NCBI GenBank assembly: GCA_021800165.1
Contig: JAJYZF010000034.1
Coordinates: 1 to 38,912 of the forward strand
DNA: 38,912 bases
Direction: 5' to 3'
Source of the DNA: Planctomycetota bacterium
GTDB lineage: Bacteria > Planctomycetota > Phycisphaerae > WQYP01
The notes under the pieces were generated by a model. That model was given only the letters and a program-made list of their open reading frames with translations, did no database searches and was not told the DNA's origin. Made by a program: the position numbers and the translations under genes. This document shows positions 24,768 through 33,061 of this stretch, piece after piece. Numbering within the stretch: position 1 is the first letter of the stretch; every line of letters starts with the position of its first letter.

Positions 24768-25616
24768 ATGCCCATCAAAATCTTCTGCCTTGGTGATATC
24801 ATCGGCAAGCCTGGCCGCGCCGTGGTGGCCGAATTGCTGCCGTCCCTGATTGCACGCGAAAAGGTGGACTTCGTCGTGGCCAACGCGGAAAATTCCGCCG
24901 CCGGTTCCGGGCTTACCCCCGCCGTATTTCAGAAACTGCTGGCTACCGGCATTGATGTTTGCACCATGGGCGATCATACGTATCGCAAGCGCGATATCCT
25001 TCCGCTGCTGCAATCTTCCGACCGCCTGATCCGCCCCGGCAATTATCCTCCCGATGCGGTGGGCCGCGGCTGGACCGTCGTTTCCTCCCGCGCCGGGGTG
25101 GCGATTGCGGTATTGCAGGTGATGGGCCGGTTGTACATGAACCCGCTGGACGATCCGCTGCGCACCATCGATAAAATGCTGGCCGAAGTCCCGCGCGATA
25201 TCAAAGTTCGTATTGTGGATTTCCACGCCGAGGCCAGCAGCGAAAAAATCGCCATGGGCTGGCATCTCGACGGTCGCGTGAGCATCAGCTTCGGCACGCA
25301 CACCCACACGCCCACCGCCGACGCCCGCGTGTTACCGGGAGGCACCGCCTTTGTATCCGATCTGGGCATGACCGGTCCCTATGAGAGCGTTCTGGGACGT
25401 AGAAAAGATCGCGTGCTGCAATTCATGATCACAGGCATGCCCAATTTTTTTGAAATCGCCACCGGGGACCCGCGTATGTGCGGCATTCTGGCCACGGTTG
25501 ATGAGGTTTCCGGGCACGCTTTGTCCATCGTTCGTTGTGATCTCCGCGGCACCACCCAGGACGCCGCCTATGATGCCGCGGATGGCCATGGCGGCAAGCG
25601 TCAGGGCGAGTTGTGA
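24768..25616 (+). CDS. ymdB: YmdB-like metallophosphoesterase (TIGR00282 family)
   Basis: A 282-residue di-metal phosphoesterase; the Bacillus relative hydrolyses cyclic nucleotides and affects biofilm and sporulation decisions. Metal-site motifs are GDIIGKPGR (Asp10), NAENSA (Glu41, Asn42), TMGDHTYRKRD (Asp69, His70), DFHAEASSEK (His153) and FGTHTHTPTADAR (His178, His180). The fourth motif usually reads GNH, so Asp69 replaces the usual Asn. GGAAGG at 24755-24760 lies 7 nt before ATG 24768; the 60-codon extension upstream of it is not convincing. Length matches the family (about 260-280). It is divergent from folD. Confidence 0.9.
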   Translation: MPIKIFCLGDIIGKPGRAVVAELLPSLIAREKVDFVVANAENSAAGSGLTPAVFQKLLATGIDVCTMGDHTYRKRDILPLLQSSDRLIRPGNYPPDAVGRGWTVVSSRAGVAIAVLQVMGRLYMNPLDDPLRTIDKMLAEVPRDIKVRIVDFHAEASSEKIAMGWHLDGRVSISFGTHTHTPTADARVLPGGTAFVSDLGMTGPYESVLGRRKDRVLQFMITGMPNFFEIATGDPRMCGILATVDEVSGHALSIVRCDLRGTTQDAAYDAADGHGGKRQGEL

Positions 25617-25690
25617 GCAGGCCGACGATTCATTTCTAAAGTCTTCAAGCGACTTCGAGATGCGACGCCGGATTGGTCCAAAATCCGCTT

Positions 25691-25718
25691 TTGTTGCCGA
25701 GCCAAATTCCCTTACAAT
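25691..25718 (+). promoter_or_regulatory. Possible promoter for the SNF2 gene pair
   Basis: TTGTTG at 25691-25696 and TACAAT at 25713-25718, spaced 16 bp, lie 37 nt before the SNF2 ATG. The -10 box matches consensus at five of six positions and the -35 is weak. It would give the SNF2/zinc-ribbon pair its own transcript rather than read-through from ymdB. Confidence 0.4.
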
Positions 25719-25754
25719 GTCCTCTGGGTTATCGCGACAGGAGATAGCTAAAAC

Positions 25755-27710
25755 ATGGAGTTCCCTTTTTCCTGGTGGAACATGCCCACGGCCACTGGCC
25801 ATAGGTCGGCGGTGCGTAATGCCAAAACTCTCGGTGGCATTCCGGTGGCCCCGGTGCAATCCACACCGTTTAACGCCGTGCCTCGCCTGGACACGGTTTC
25901 CATCCGCCTGCGGTTGGAATTGGAGCGGCTGAAGCTGCTGCGCGGCTTTGATGAATTGCTTTGTCTGGAAGGCTTGCGTGGGGTGGAAGAGATGCCGCAC
26001 CAGATTGAAACGGTCCGCAAGGTGCTGCGCTATTTTCATGGTCGTGTGCTGCTGGCCGATGAAGTGGGCCTGGGCAAAACCATCGAAGCCGCGTTGCTGT
26101 TGCGTGAATATCTGCTGCGTGGGATGGTCAAACGCGTTTTAATCCTGGTACCATCTCCACTTACCGGCCAGTGGCGGGATGAATTGGCGGGTAAATTTGG
26201 CCTGCCCTTCGACCTGGCGACCTCCAACTGGGACTCTCGGCACTGGGAACAAAGCGAGCGGGTGGTTGCCTCAATTGCCTTGGCCAAGAGTCGGCGGCAT
26301 TTTGATTGGTGTGCCGCGGCACCTTGGGATCTGGTCATCGTCGATGAGGCCCATCACTGCAAGAATCGCGATACGCGGAACTGGCAGTTGGTAAACGCTT
26401 TGCGTCGCCGCCATATTTTCCTGCTCACGGCCACACCGGTGCAAAATAACCTCATCGAACTTTACAATTTGTTGACGCTGTTGGAGCCGGGGCATCTCAA
26501 GACGGAGGCGGATTTTAAGAAAAGATTTGTCACGCGGGGCAACCCCCGCGATCCGCGCAATCGGCGTGTGCTGCGTGATTTGCTTTCGCAGGTGATGGTG
26601 CGCAATACCCGCAGCCTGGTCAATATTGAGCTTCCCCGCCGGTATGCCCAAACTTTTGCCATCACCGCCGGTGAAGACGAGTCCTGCCTGTACCGCCATC
26701 TGGATTCTTATCTGCGATGGCGCTGCCGTCCCGCCAGTGCGGCCGCCACCCCGGTTGATGCGGATACTGCCGAAGGGTTGGACATCCCCGACATCGAGCC
26801 GCAAGCCGATGTTCTGGCCGGTATTGCCGGCGGCGTGGTGTACCACCGGCAAGAAGGCCAGGCGGCGGTGACGGAAAGCCGACTGATGGCCCTGGAAGAA
26901 ACCTGGCGGCGTCCACCGGACAACCTGCCCCTGCTCAACAAACTTCAGATCAATTCCATTTTAATGGCCGCCGGCAGCCACCCGTTGGCGCTTCGACCCG
27001 CTTTGGAGCGGCTGGGTTTGCAGGATTACCGGGCTGCGCCGCTGTTGGAACTGGCCCGCGGGCTTGAGGAATCGGCCAAGGAAAAGAAATTATTGGAACT
27101 GCTGGCGAAAAATCGCGGCCAAAAAACCCTGGTCTTCGCCAATTTCCGCATCACGCTGGATCGCCTGGCCGGCCTGCTGGAACGCCACGGCATACGTGGC
27201 GTGCTTTTCACCGGCAGCCTGAGTCAGATGGAAAAAGAGCTGGCCATTGATGATTTCAAACATGATGCGCCGGTGATGCTCTGCAGTGATTCCGGCGGAG
27301 AAGGCTTCAACCTGCAATTCTGCAACACGCTCATTAATTTTGATTTGCCGTGGAATCCGATGCGCATCGAGCAGCGGGTGGGCCGGGTACACCGCATCGG
27401 GCAAACGCGGGAGGTGTTTGTGTTCAACCTGTGCACCCGCGGCTCGCTGGAAGACAAAATTTTAACCGTACTCAATGATAAACTGCGGATGTTTGAACTG
27501 GTGGTGGGGGAGGTGGGTTCAATTCTGGGCAACACCGAAAATGGAGAGGACTTTGAAACTCTGGTGCTGGATTTATGGATGAAATCAAAAAGTGCCGACG
27601 ATTTAGATGCGGCCTTTGCCGACCTCGGTGACACGCTGCTCACGGCCCAGGCCGATTATCTCAAAACCAAACAGCTTGACGAGGCCCTCTTCGGCGAGGA
27701 TTACGCATGA
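25755..27710 (+). CDS. SNF2/RapA-type ATPase
   Basis: A 651-residue superfamily 2 ATPase of the SNF2 type. Motif I is LLADEVGLGKTIEA (99-112), motif II DEAH (197-200), motif III LLTATPVQNN (223-232), motif V DSGGEGFNLQ (512-521) and motif VI QRVGRVHRIGQ (540-550). The DEVGLGKT form of motif I is typical of RapA-like and prokaryotic SNF2 proteins. Residues 40-80 precede the helicase core, and no RapA N-terminal Tudor-like domains are evident. The C-terminal 100 residues are acidic. Such enzymes translocate on double-stranded DNA and remodel protein-DNA complexes. AGGAG at 25739-25743 lies 11 nt before the ATG. The stop overlaps the next gene as ATGA, so the two proteins are probably made together. 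Confidence 0.9.
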   Translation: MEFPFSWWNMPTATGHRSAVRNAKTLGGIPVAPVQSTPFNAVPRLDTVSIRLRLELERLKLLRGFDELLCLEGLRGVEEMPHQIETVRKVLRYFHGRVLLADEVGLGKTIEAALLLREYLLRGMVKRVLILVPSPLTGQWRDELAGKFGLPFDLATSNWDSRHWEQSERVVASIALAKSRRHFDWCAAAPWDLVIVDEAHHCKNRDTRNWQLVNALRRRHIFLLTATPVQNNLIELYNLLTLLEPGHLKTEADFKKRFVTRGNPRDPRNRRVLRDLLSQVMVRNTRSLVNIELPRRYAQTFAITAGEDESCLYRHLDSYLRWRCRPASAAATPVDADTAEGLDIPDIEPQADVLAGIAGGVVYHRQEGQAAVTESRLMALEETWRRPPDNLPLLNKLQINSILMAAGSHPLALRPALERLGLQDYRAAPLLELARGLEESAKEKKLLELLAKNRGQKTLVFANFRITLDRLAGLLERHGIRGVLFTGSLSQMEKELAIDDFKHDAPVMLCSDSGGEGFNLQFCNTLINFDLPWNPMRIEQRVGRVHRIGQTREVFVFNLCTRGSLEDKILTVLNDKLRMFELVVGEVGSILGNTENGEDFETLVLDLWMKSKSADDLDAAFADLGDTLLTAQADYLKTKQLDEALFGEDYA

Positions 27711-28723
27711 GTACCGCGATTACCCAAAGGCTGCGCTCTTTCGCGGTGGATCTGCTGGAGCAACAGGGCGCTTTGCTGGAATGGCCGGAGCATGAGGAAT
27801 CGGGTTTGGTTATTTTGCCGCGATCGACGGCTGCGTTGCTCGAATGTCCCGACTCCGTGGCGATCACGGCAGTGCCGACACAGGCGGGGCTGGTGGTGAA
27901 TCTCACCTCACCGTTTCTGGAACGGGCCGAAAAGCTCTTTCCCCCGGAGGCTTCCGAGCTATCGCTGAAGATTGACACTTTATATTTGAAAAAGTCGGCC
28001 ATGGACGAACCGGTCGCACGGGCCTTTGCGTTTCCCAACGCCCGGGTGAAAGTGCTTGGAGCGCTGGCCGATCGGGTAGAGTATCATTATTGGCATTTCG
28101 CCGCCATGATTGAATCGGATGAACGGTGGGAAGATGTGGTAACCGTGGTGCTCAACAGCCGCAGTCGGGTACCCTTGGATTTGCCCGATCCGTTGAACAA
28201 TTCCGATGCCTGCACCGCGGTCCTGGATGATATTGTGCCCGATGTCGCAAGCGCTGGTCGTGCGGCGGGTGGAATTATTACGAAAAAGTCCGGGCCATTT
28301 GTGCAGCGTCTGGAAGAACGGATGGTGCGTGATCTTAAGCGGCTCAAGGATTACTACCACGCCTTGCTGGATGATGCGTCACCCACCCGCAGCCGCAGGG
28401 TGGTGGACGCCAACGAACAGGAGTCGCGGAAGCAGGCCGTGAAGCTGGAATTAGATCGCAAGATCGCCGAACTGCGCGAGCGCTACATGCTGCGGCCCAG
28501 CCTGCGACTGGTGGCGCTGGTGCGGCTCGACATGCCGGCGCTGGCCGTGAAACTCAACGTCCAGCGACGTGACGGTGAAAAACAGATCACGGTTTTCTGG
28601 AATGCCCTGACCAAGACGCTTGAGCCTCTGGCCTGCGACCATTGCGGCGCGGCGACATTTTCCGTACATTTCGCTGCGGATATTACCACACGCTGCGCCG
28701 CGTGCGCCCAGCGGGACGAGTGA
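27707..28723 (+). CDS. Uncharacterised zinc-ribbon partner of the SNF2 ATPase
   Basis: A 338-residue protein not recognised as a known family. It starts within the stop of the SNF2 gene (ATGA), strong evidence for coupled expression. Residues 1-180 are a mixed alpha/beta region. Residues about 195-262 are highly charged helix, likely coiled coil (RLEERMVRDLKRLKDYY, then KLELDRKIAELRERY). Residues 265-300 look like a small beta region. The C-terminus carries Cys310, Cys313, Cys330 and Cys333 in a CX2C-X16-CX2C pattern, a zinc ribbon (CDHC and CAAC). No nuclease or methyltransferase motif is seen. A DNA- or polymerase-binding adaptor that targets or regulates the ATPase is a reasonable inference. 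Confidence 0.85.
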   Translation: MSTAITQRLRSFAVDLLEQQGALLEWPEHEESGLVILPRSTAALLECPDSVAITAVPTQAGLVVNLTSPFLERAEKLFPPEASELSLKIDTLYLKKSAMDEPVARAFAFPNARVKVLGALADRVEYHYWHFAAMIESDERWEDVVTVVLNSRSRVPLDLPDPLNNSDACTAVLDDIVPDVASAGRAAGGIITKKSGPFVQRLEERMVRDLKRLKDYYHALLDDASPTRSRRVVDANEQESRKQAVKLELDRKIAELRERYMLRPSLRLVALVRLDMPALAVKLNVQRRDGEKQITVFWNALTKTLEPLACDHCGAATFSVHFAADITTRCAACAQRDE

Positions 28724-28749
28724 AGTTGTTTTTGTGGAGTACCTGATTT

Positions 28750-29694
28750 ATGAAATCTGTAACCCTTGGAAAAAGTCCCCTGTTGTGCAGTCGGCTTTCC
28801 TACGGTTGCATGCGTGTGGCGGGCACTTGGAACCCGGCGGAAATTACCCCCGAGCGACGGGCCTCCGGGAAACGAGCCATCCTGGCGGCCTTTGAGGCCG
28901 GTTACACCCTTTTTGACCATGCGGATATTTATTGCCGCGGCGGCTGCGAATCCATCTTTGGAGAAGTGCTGCGGGAGCAGCCGGAACTTAAACGCCGGGC
29001 GCTGGTCATCACCAAGTGCGGTATTCGCTTTGGTGGCGATCCTCATCCGACCTCGCCGCACCGCTACGACTTTTCCGCTGAACATATTCTTCATTCGTGC
29101 GAGCTTTCGTTAAAACGGTTGAACCTGCAGACCATCGATATTTATCAATTGCACCGCCCGGATCTGCTGATGAATCCGGCGGAAATTGCCGCTGCGTTTG
29201 ATAAATTGCGGCAGCAGGGCAAGGTGCGTTATTTTGGAGTATCCAATTTTTCGCCGTCTTTTGTCTCCCTCCTGCAATCGGCGTTGCCTTTTCCGTTGGT
29301 CGTCAATCAGGTGGAAATTCATCTGGGGCGGCTGGATTGCTTTACGGATGGCACCTTGGACCAGTGCCTCGAAAAAACGATCACGCCCTTGTCTTGGAGT
29401 CCGTTGGCCGGAGGCTTGCTGGGTACCGGTAGTCAGCTACCGCCGCAGCATCCGCGCCATGATGTCCTGGTCAAATTGGTGGAGGTCTTGGATAAAATGG
29501 CCGCGGCCTTGGGCGTGTCCCGTACCGTCGTGGCTTTGGCATGGTTGCTTAAGCACCCGTCGGGAATCATTCCCATCGTTGGTTCGTGTAACCCGGAACA
29601 CATTCGCGATGCCGTGCGCGCCGATTCGTTGGAATTATCACGCGAACAATGGTATGAATTACTGGTGGCGGCCCGCGGCAAAAGTCTGCCCTGA
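28750..29694 (+). CDS. Aldo/keto reductase, first of two
   Basis: A 314-residue NADPH-dependent TIM-barrel oxidoreductase. The catalytic tetrad is visible as Asp56 and Tyr61 in FDHADIY, Lys89 in ITKCG and His135 in LHRPD. The cofactor region near the C-terminus reads IPIVGSCNPEHIRDA. The N-terminal half, with GYTLFDHADIY, and the VNQVEIHLGRLDCF segment resemble the YdhF subgroup, whose physiological substrate is unknown. GGAG at 28736-28739 lies 10 nt before the ATG. It begins 26 nt after the zinc-ribbon gene, so it may be on the same transcript, though a shared function is not obvious. Confidence 0.9.
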   Translation: MKSVTLGKSPLLCSRLSYGCMRVAGTWNPAEITPERRASGKRAILAAFEAGYTLFDHADIYCRGGCESIFGEVLREQPELKRRALVITKCGIRFGGDPHPTSPHRYDFSAEHILHSCELSLKRLNLQTIDIYQLHRPDLLMNPAEIAAAFDKLRQQGKVRYFGVSNFSPSFVSLLQSALPFPLVVNQVEIHLGRLDCFTDGTLDQCLEKTITPLSWSPLAGGLLGTGSQLPPQHPRHDVLVKLVEVLDKMAAALGVSRTVVALAWLLKHPSGIIPIVGSCNPEHIRDAVRADSLELSREQWYELLVAARGKSLP

Positions 29695-29757
29695 GGTAAA
29701 TGCTGTGGCGGCGATGGGTGTCGGCCCGCCCTTTTGATCTTTACAAGGTGGCAAAAC

Positions 29758-30666
29758 ATGCATACTCGAATCTTGGGGAAAACCGGGGTGGCGGTCAGCG
29801 CCATTGGTTTGGGGGCCATGCCGTTATCGGTACCCGACAAACGTCCTGATGAAGACCAGGCCATTGCCGTGATACATCACGCCATCGCCTGTGGCATCAC
29901 GTTCATCGATACCGCGGATGCGTATTGTCTCGATGATACGGAGACGGGCCACAATGAACGTCTGATCGGCAAGGCCTTGCGCCAATTGCCCGCCGGCCGG
30001 CGCCAGCAGATTTTTGTGGCCACGAAGGGCGGGCTTATTCGGCCCCAGCGGCGCTGGGATCGTGACGGTTCACCCCGGCATTTACGCGCCGCTTGTGAGG
30101 CCTCCCTGCAAGCGCTGGGGGTGGATCGCATAGATTTATATCAATACCATCGTATTGATCCGGCCGTGCCGCTCTCGGAAAGCCTTGGATGTCTGAAGGA
30201 ACTTCAGCAGCAGGGCAAAATCCGCTTCCTGGGTGTGAGTAACTTTGGTATTGCGGATCTGGATGCGGCCCGGAATATCGTGGATATCGTCAGCGTGCAA
30301 AATGAATATTCCCGGCGTCACCGGCTGCCGGAGATGGTTCCGCCCGGCCGCCCCCCGCGTCCCGAACCCGACACCATCGGCACCTTGGAATATGCCCGTA
30401 AGCATCAACTGTCATTTTTGCCTTGGAGTCCACTCAATGGCATCGGGCAGGCCAAGTCGCTGGGGGCAACCGATGCGGCAGTGGCGGGCATTGCCGCGGC
30501 ACGGAGCATAAGCCCGCAACAGATAGTATTGGCCTGGCTGCTGGCCCAGGGGCCGCAGGTAATTCCGATTCCTGGAGCCAGCCGTAAAAGCAGCATCAGT
30601 GATTCGGTCCAGGCCGCGGATCTCAAGCTCACCGCCGCGGAACTCTCGGCACTGGCCAAAATCTGA
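29758..30666 (+). CDS. Aldo/keto reductase, second of two
   Basis: A 302-residue aldo/keto reductase of a different subgroup from its neighbour. The tetrad residues are Asp51 and Tyr56 in IDTADAY, Lys90 in VATKGG and His131 in YQYHR. The cofactor-binding end is IPIPGASRKSSI. The N-terminus TRILGKTGVAVSAIGLGAM is typical of the YajO/PdxI-like group. ATG 29758 is preferred to a TTG eight codons upstream because AAGGTGG lies 7-8 nt before it. The two reductases are adjacent but clearly diverged in sequence, so this is not a recent tandem duplication. Confidence 0.9.
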   Translation: MHTRILGKTGVAVSAIGLGAMPLSVPDKRPDEDQAIAVIHHAIACGITFIDTADAYCLDDTETGHNERLIGKALRQLPAGRRQQIFVATKGGLIRPQRRWDRDGSPRHLRAACEASLQALGVDRIDLYQYHRIDPAVPLSESLGCLKELQQQGKIRFLGVSNFGIADLDAARNIVDIVSVQNEYSRRHRLPEMVPPGRPPRPEPDTIGTLEYARKHQLSFLPWSPLNGIGQAKSLGATDAAVAGIAAARSISPQQIVLAWLLAQGPQVIPIPGASRKSSISDSVQAADLKLTAAELSALAKI

Positions 30667-30834
30667 TGCCAGCACCCGCGGTACCGCCAAATGTCGTCAT
30701 CCTCTTGCCAGGACCGCAGGGTGGGGACAAAGGCAAACCCGCGGCGCTTGGCGGATGATGCCTGCGGCCTGGGGCGGCCACGTAATGCCGCACGCGGTTA
30801 CAAGGGGCGGGCTTTCGTTTAGAACCGCGTGGGT

Positions 30835-30840
30835 TATAAT
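30835..30840 (+). promoter_or_regulatory. -10 box for the polyprenyl synthase gene
   Basis: A perfect TATAAT at 30835-30840 lies 31 nt before the GTG start, placing the transcript start near 30847. No clear -35 match occurs 16-18 nt upstream. Confidence 0.4.
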
Positions 30841-30871
30841 TTGCCTGGTCGTGTACTTGGGGAAACTTTTC

Positions 30872-31798
30872 GTGTCTGCTAGAACCACTCTCACCGTTAC
30901 ATCCATCGAGAAACTGCTTCAACAATATGCCAATGACACCGATGCTTATTTGGATCGTTGGCTGCAATCCTTGTCGTCGATGCCGCCGCAACTTGGCAAA
31001 GCCATCCGCTATAGTCTGCTGGGGCCGGGCAAGCGCATTCGACCGGCTCTGGCGATGATGTCCAGCCGGGCGGTCGGTGGAACAGCCCGCGCCGCTTTGC
31101 CCGTGGCTGCGGCCCTGGAGCTAATCCATTGCTTTTCGCTGGTTCATGATGATTTGCCGGCCATGGATGATGATGATCTACGCCGCGGTCGGCCCACCAA
31201 TCACAAAGTTTTCGGCGAAGGCCTGGCCATTTTGGCCGGTGACGCGATGAATACGCTGGCCTTTGAATTGCTGGTGCGTGAAGTGCGCAAACCCCAGCTC
31301 GCGGCCCGTTTGGTGGAGGAACTGGCAGTGGCCACCGGGCCATGCGGCATGATTGGCGGACAAGTCTTGGATACGTGCCACCCAACGGAAAAGCCGGTTC
31401 GAACCACCGCCCAGGCCGGCCTTAAAAAGCTGCAAACGATTCATCGGATGAAAACCGGTGCTCTGATTACCGCTGCTTGCCGGATGGGTGCGATGGTCGG
31501 TGGAGCGTCGCAGCGCCAATTGGCCTTGATGTGGGAACTTGGGCAGGCCATTGGCTTGGCGTTTCAAATTGTCGATGATCTGCTGGATGTTACCGCCTCC
31601 GCGAGTCAATTGGGCAAGCGTGCGGGCAAAGACGCAAGCTTGGGTAAGCTAACGTATCCAAGTCTACTTGGCGTGGATAAGACGCGCCGGCACCTGGCCC
31701 AACAACAGTCTATTGCTGAAAGCATCGTCGCCGAACTGGGTACCAAGGCTGATAGCTTGCGGGATTTGGTGCATTTTCTGGCCGCACGCGGCCATTAA
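30872..31798 (+). CDS. ispA: Short-chain polyprenyl diphosphate synthase
   Basis: A 308-residue isoprenyl synthase that adds isopentenyl diphosphate to allylic diphosphates, giving geranyl or farnesyl products for quinone, undecaprenyl and hopanoid routes. The first Asp-rich motif is HDDLPAMDDDDLRRGRPT (92-109), in the bacterial form with a two-residue insert. The second is DDLLD (235-239). LLGPGKRIRPAL and GGQVLD are further family marks. The start is taken as GTG 30872 with GGGGA about 9 nt upstream, just after a TATAAT box. The frame is open well upstream but would overlap the aldo/keto reductase. Chain length cannot be fixed by eye; FPP or GGPP are both possible. Confidence 0.9.
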   Translation: MSARTTLTVTSIEKLLQQYANDTDAYLDRWLQSLSSMPPQLGKAIRYSLLGPGKRIRPALAMMSSRAVGGTARAALPVAAALELIHCFSLVHDDLPAMDDDDLRRGRPTNHKVFGEGLAILAGDAMNTLAFELLVREVRKPQLAARLVEELAVATGPCGMIGGQVLDTCHPTEKPVRTTAQAGLKKLQTIHRMKTGALITAACRMGAMVGGASQRQLALMWELGQAIGLAFQIVDDLLDVTASASQLGKRAGKDASLGKLTYPSLLGVDKTRRHLAQQQSIAESIVAELGTKADSLRDLVHFLAARGH

Positions 31799-31923
31799 AC
31801 CGGACTGATTTTCGCCGCGGCTCTCCTATCGCCTTTGGCACCTCGAACAGGCCAGCGCTGATCTTGGAAACTCCCATCCCGGGGCGGGGGCGAGGAGAGT
31901 GTACCGTATTTTTAAGATGCGGC

Positions 31924-31929
31924 TATAAT
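31924..31929 (+). promoter_or_regulatory. -10 box for argC
   Basis: A perfect TATAAT lies about 95 nt before the argC start, with no clear -35 element. The predicted leader, from about 31936, is G-rich and contains the short frame at 32008-32028. Confidence 0.4.
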
Positions 31930-32007
31930 TTTCAAGAATGGCCCGGCCTTGGAGGCGGATGGGCAGGAGGGGTTCGGGCGTGATTGGGCGCGGCGGGGCC
32001 GGGGAAC

Positions 32008-32028
32008 ATGAAAAAAGGACAGTTATGA
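32008..32028 (+). other. Six-codon leader ORF overlapping the argC start
   Basis: ATG at 32008 opens a frame reading MKKGQL and ends with TGA at 32026-32028, overlapping the argC ATG at 32025 as ATGA. A GGGGA sequence lies 4 nt upstream. The argC ribosome binding site AAGGA lies inside this mini-frame. Translation of it could help or hinder argC initiation. It contains no arginine codons, so classical attenuation is not suggested. This may be coincidence. Confidence 0.2.
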
Positions 32029-33047
32029 GTGGATCTGTGGTACGTGTAGCGATTATCGGGGCGAGCGGTTATACGGCATTGGAATCGATACGGTGGCTGG
32101 TGCGGCATCCGCAGGCGCGGATTACGTATTTGGCGAGCCGGCAGGAACAGCAACCGGTGAGTGAGATGTTTCCGGAGTTGCTGGGGCGTATTGACTTGCC
32201 GGTGCGGCCGTTTGATGCGGGGGCGATTGCCCGGGCGGCGGATGTGGCGCTGGTATGTCTGCCGCATCTGGCGGCGATGGAGCATGTGCCGGCGCTTCTG
32301 GCGGCGGGGTTGAAGGTGATTGATTTGTCCGCGGATTATCGGCTGGGTGATGGGGCGTTGTACGAGAAATGGTATAAGCATGCGCATACGGATAAGGTGA
32401 ATCTGGAACGGGCAGTGTACGGTTTGCCGGAGTTTTTTTTCGACCAGATTCAAGCGGCGCAACTGGTGGCGAATCCGGGGTGTTACCCCACGGCGGGTAT
32501 TTTGGGGGTGGCACCGCTGGTGCGGGAGAAGCTGGCGGCGGCGGATGATGTTATCATCAATGCGGCTTCGGGTATTTCCGGAGCGGGTCGGACGCCTTCG
32601 CAGGCGCATCATTTTCCGGAGCGCAATGAGGCTTTTGAACCGTACGCGATTGGATCGCACCGGCATGGGGCGGAAATAGAGAAAACGCTGAGTCGGATTC
32701 TGGGTCAGCCGATGCAGGTCATTTTTGTACCGCATCTGGTTCCGATGGATCGAGGTATTTTGGCGACGATTTATCTAAAGGCGTTGCCGGGGTCCAGTGA
32801 GCAAGCGGCGGTGGCGGCGTTGGAACGGGTGTACGCTAACGCGGCGTTTGTTCGGGTCCGCAAGGGGCCGTTGCCGAGCACCAAGTTTGTGGCAAATACT
32901 AATTTTGCGGATATTGCGGTGAAGTTGTACGGCGGGCGGTTCATTGTGACGGTGGCCATTGATAACATGGTTAAAGGAGCTTCGGGGCAGGCCATTGAAA
33001 ATATGAACCTGATGTTTGGCTTGCCGGAAACCACGGGTTTGTTGTAG
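32025..33047 (+). CDS. argC: N-acetyl-gamma-glutamyl-phosphate reductase (ArgC)
   Basis: A 340-residue NADPH-dependent reductase making N-acetylglutamate semialdehyde in arginine synthesis. Marks are the nucleotide-binding IIGASGYTALE (10-20), the catalytic Cys153 in NPGCYPT, the SGISGAGR segment and the C-terminal DNMVKGASGQAIENMN, all in family order. AAGGA at 32015-32019 lies 5 nt before ATG 32025; an upstream in-frame extension of 29 residues is Gly/Arg-rich and rejected. No other arginine gene is adjacent. The gene is markedly G-rich at third positions (GCG, CTG, CCG), unlike the genes to its left. It ends 14 nt from the convergent glycosyltransferase gene. Confidence 0.95.
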   Translation: MSGSVVRVAIIGASGYTALESIRWLVRHPQARITYLASRQEQQPVSEMFPELLGRIDLPVRPFDAGAIARAADVALVCLPHLAAMEHVPALLAAGLKVIDLSADYRLGDGALYEKWYKHAHTDKVNLERAVYGLPEFFFDQIQAAQLVANPGCYPTAGILGVAPLVREKLAAADDVIINAASGISGAGRTPSQAHHFPERNEAFEPYAIGSHRHGAEIEKTLSRILGQPMQVIFVPHLVPMDRGILATIYLKALPGSSEQAAVAALERVYANAAFVRVRKGPLPSTKFVANTNFADIAVKLYGGRFIVTVAIDNMVKGASGQAIENMNLMFGLPETTGLL

Positions 33048-33061
33048 GCGGAGAGCTTGTA

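Noticed and set aside
24333-25307. 324-codon minus-strand frame across the folD/ymdB divergence
   Set aside because: Overlaps both real genes; its C-terminal end is a frameshifted shadow of folD.
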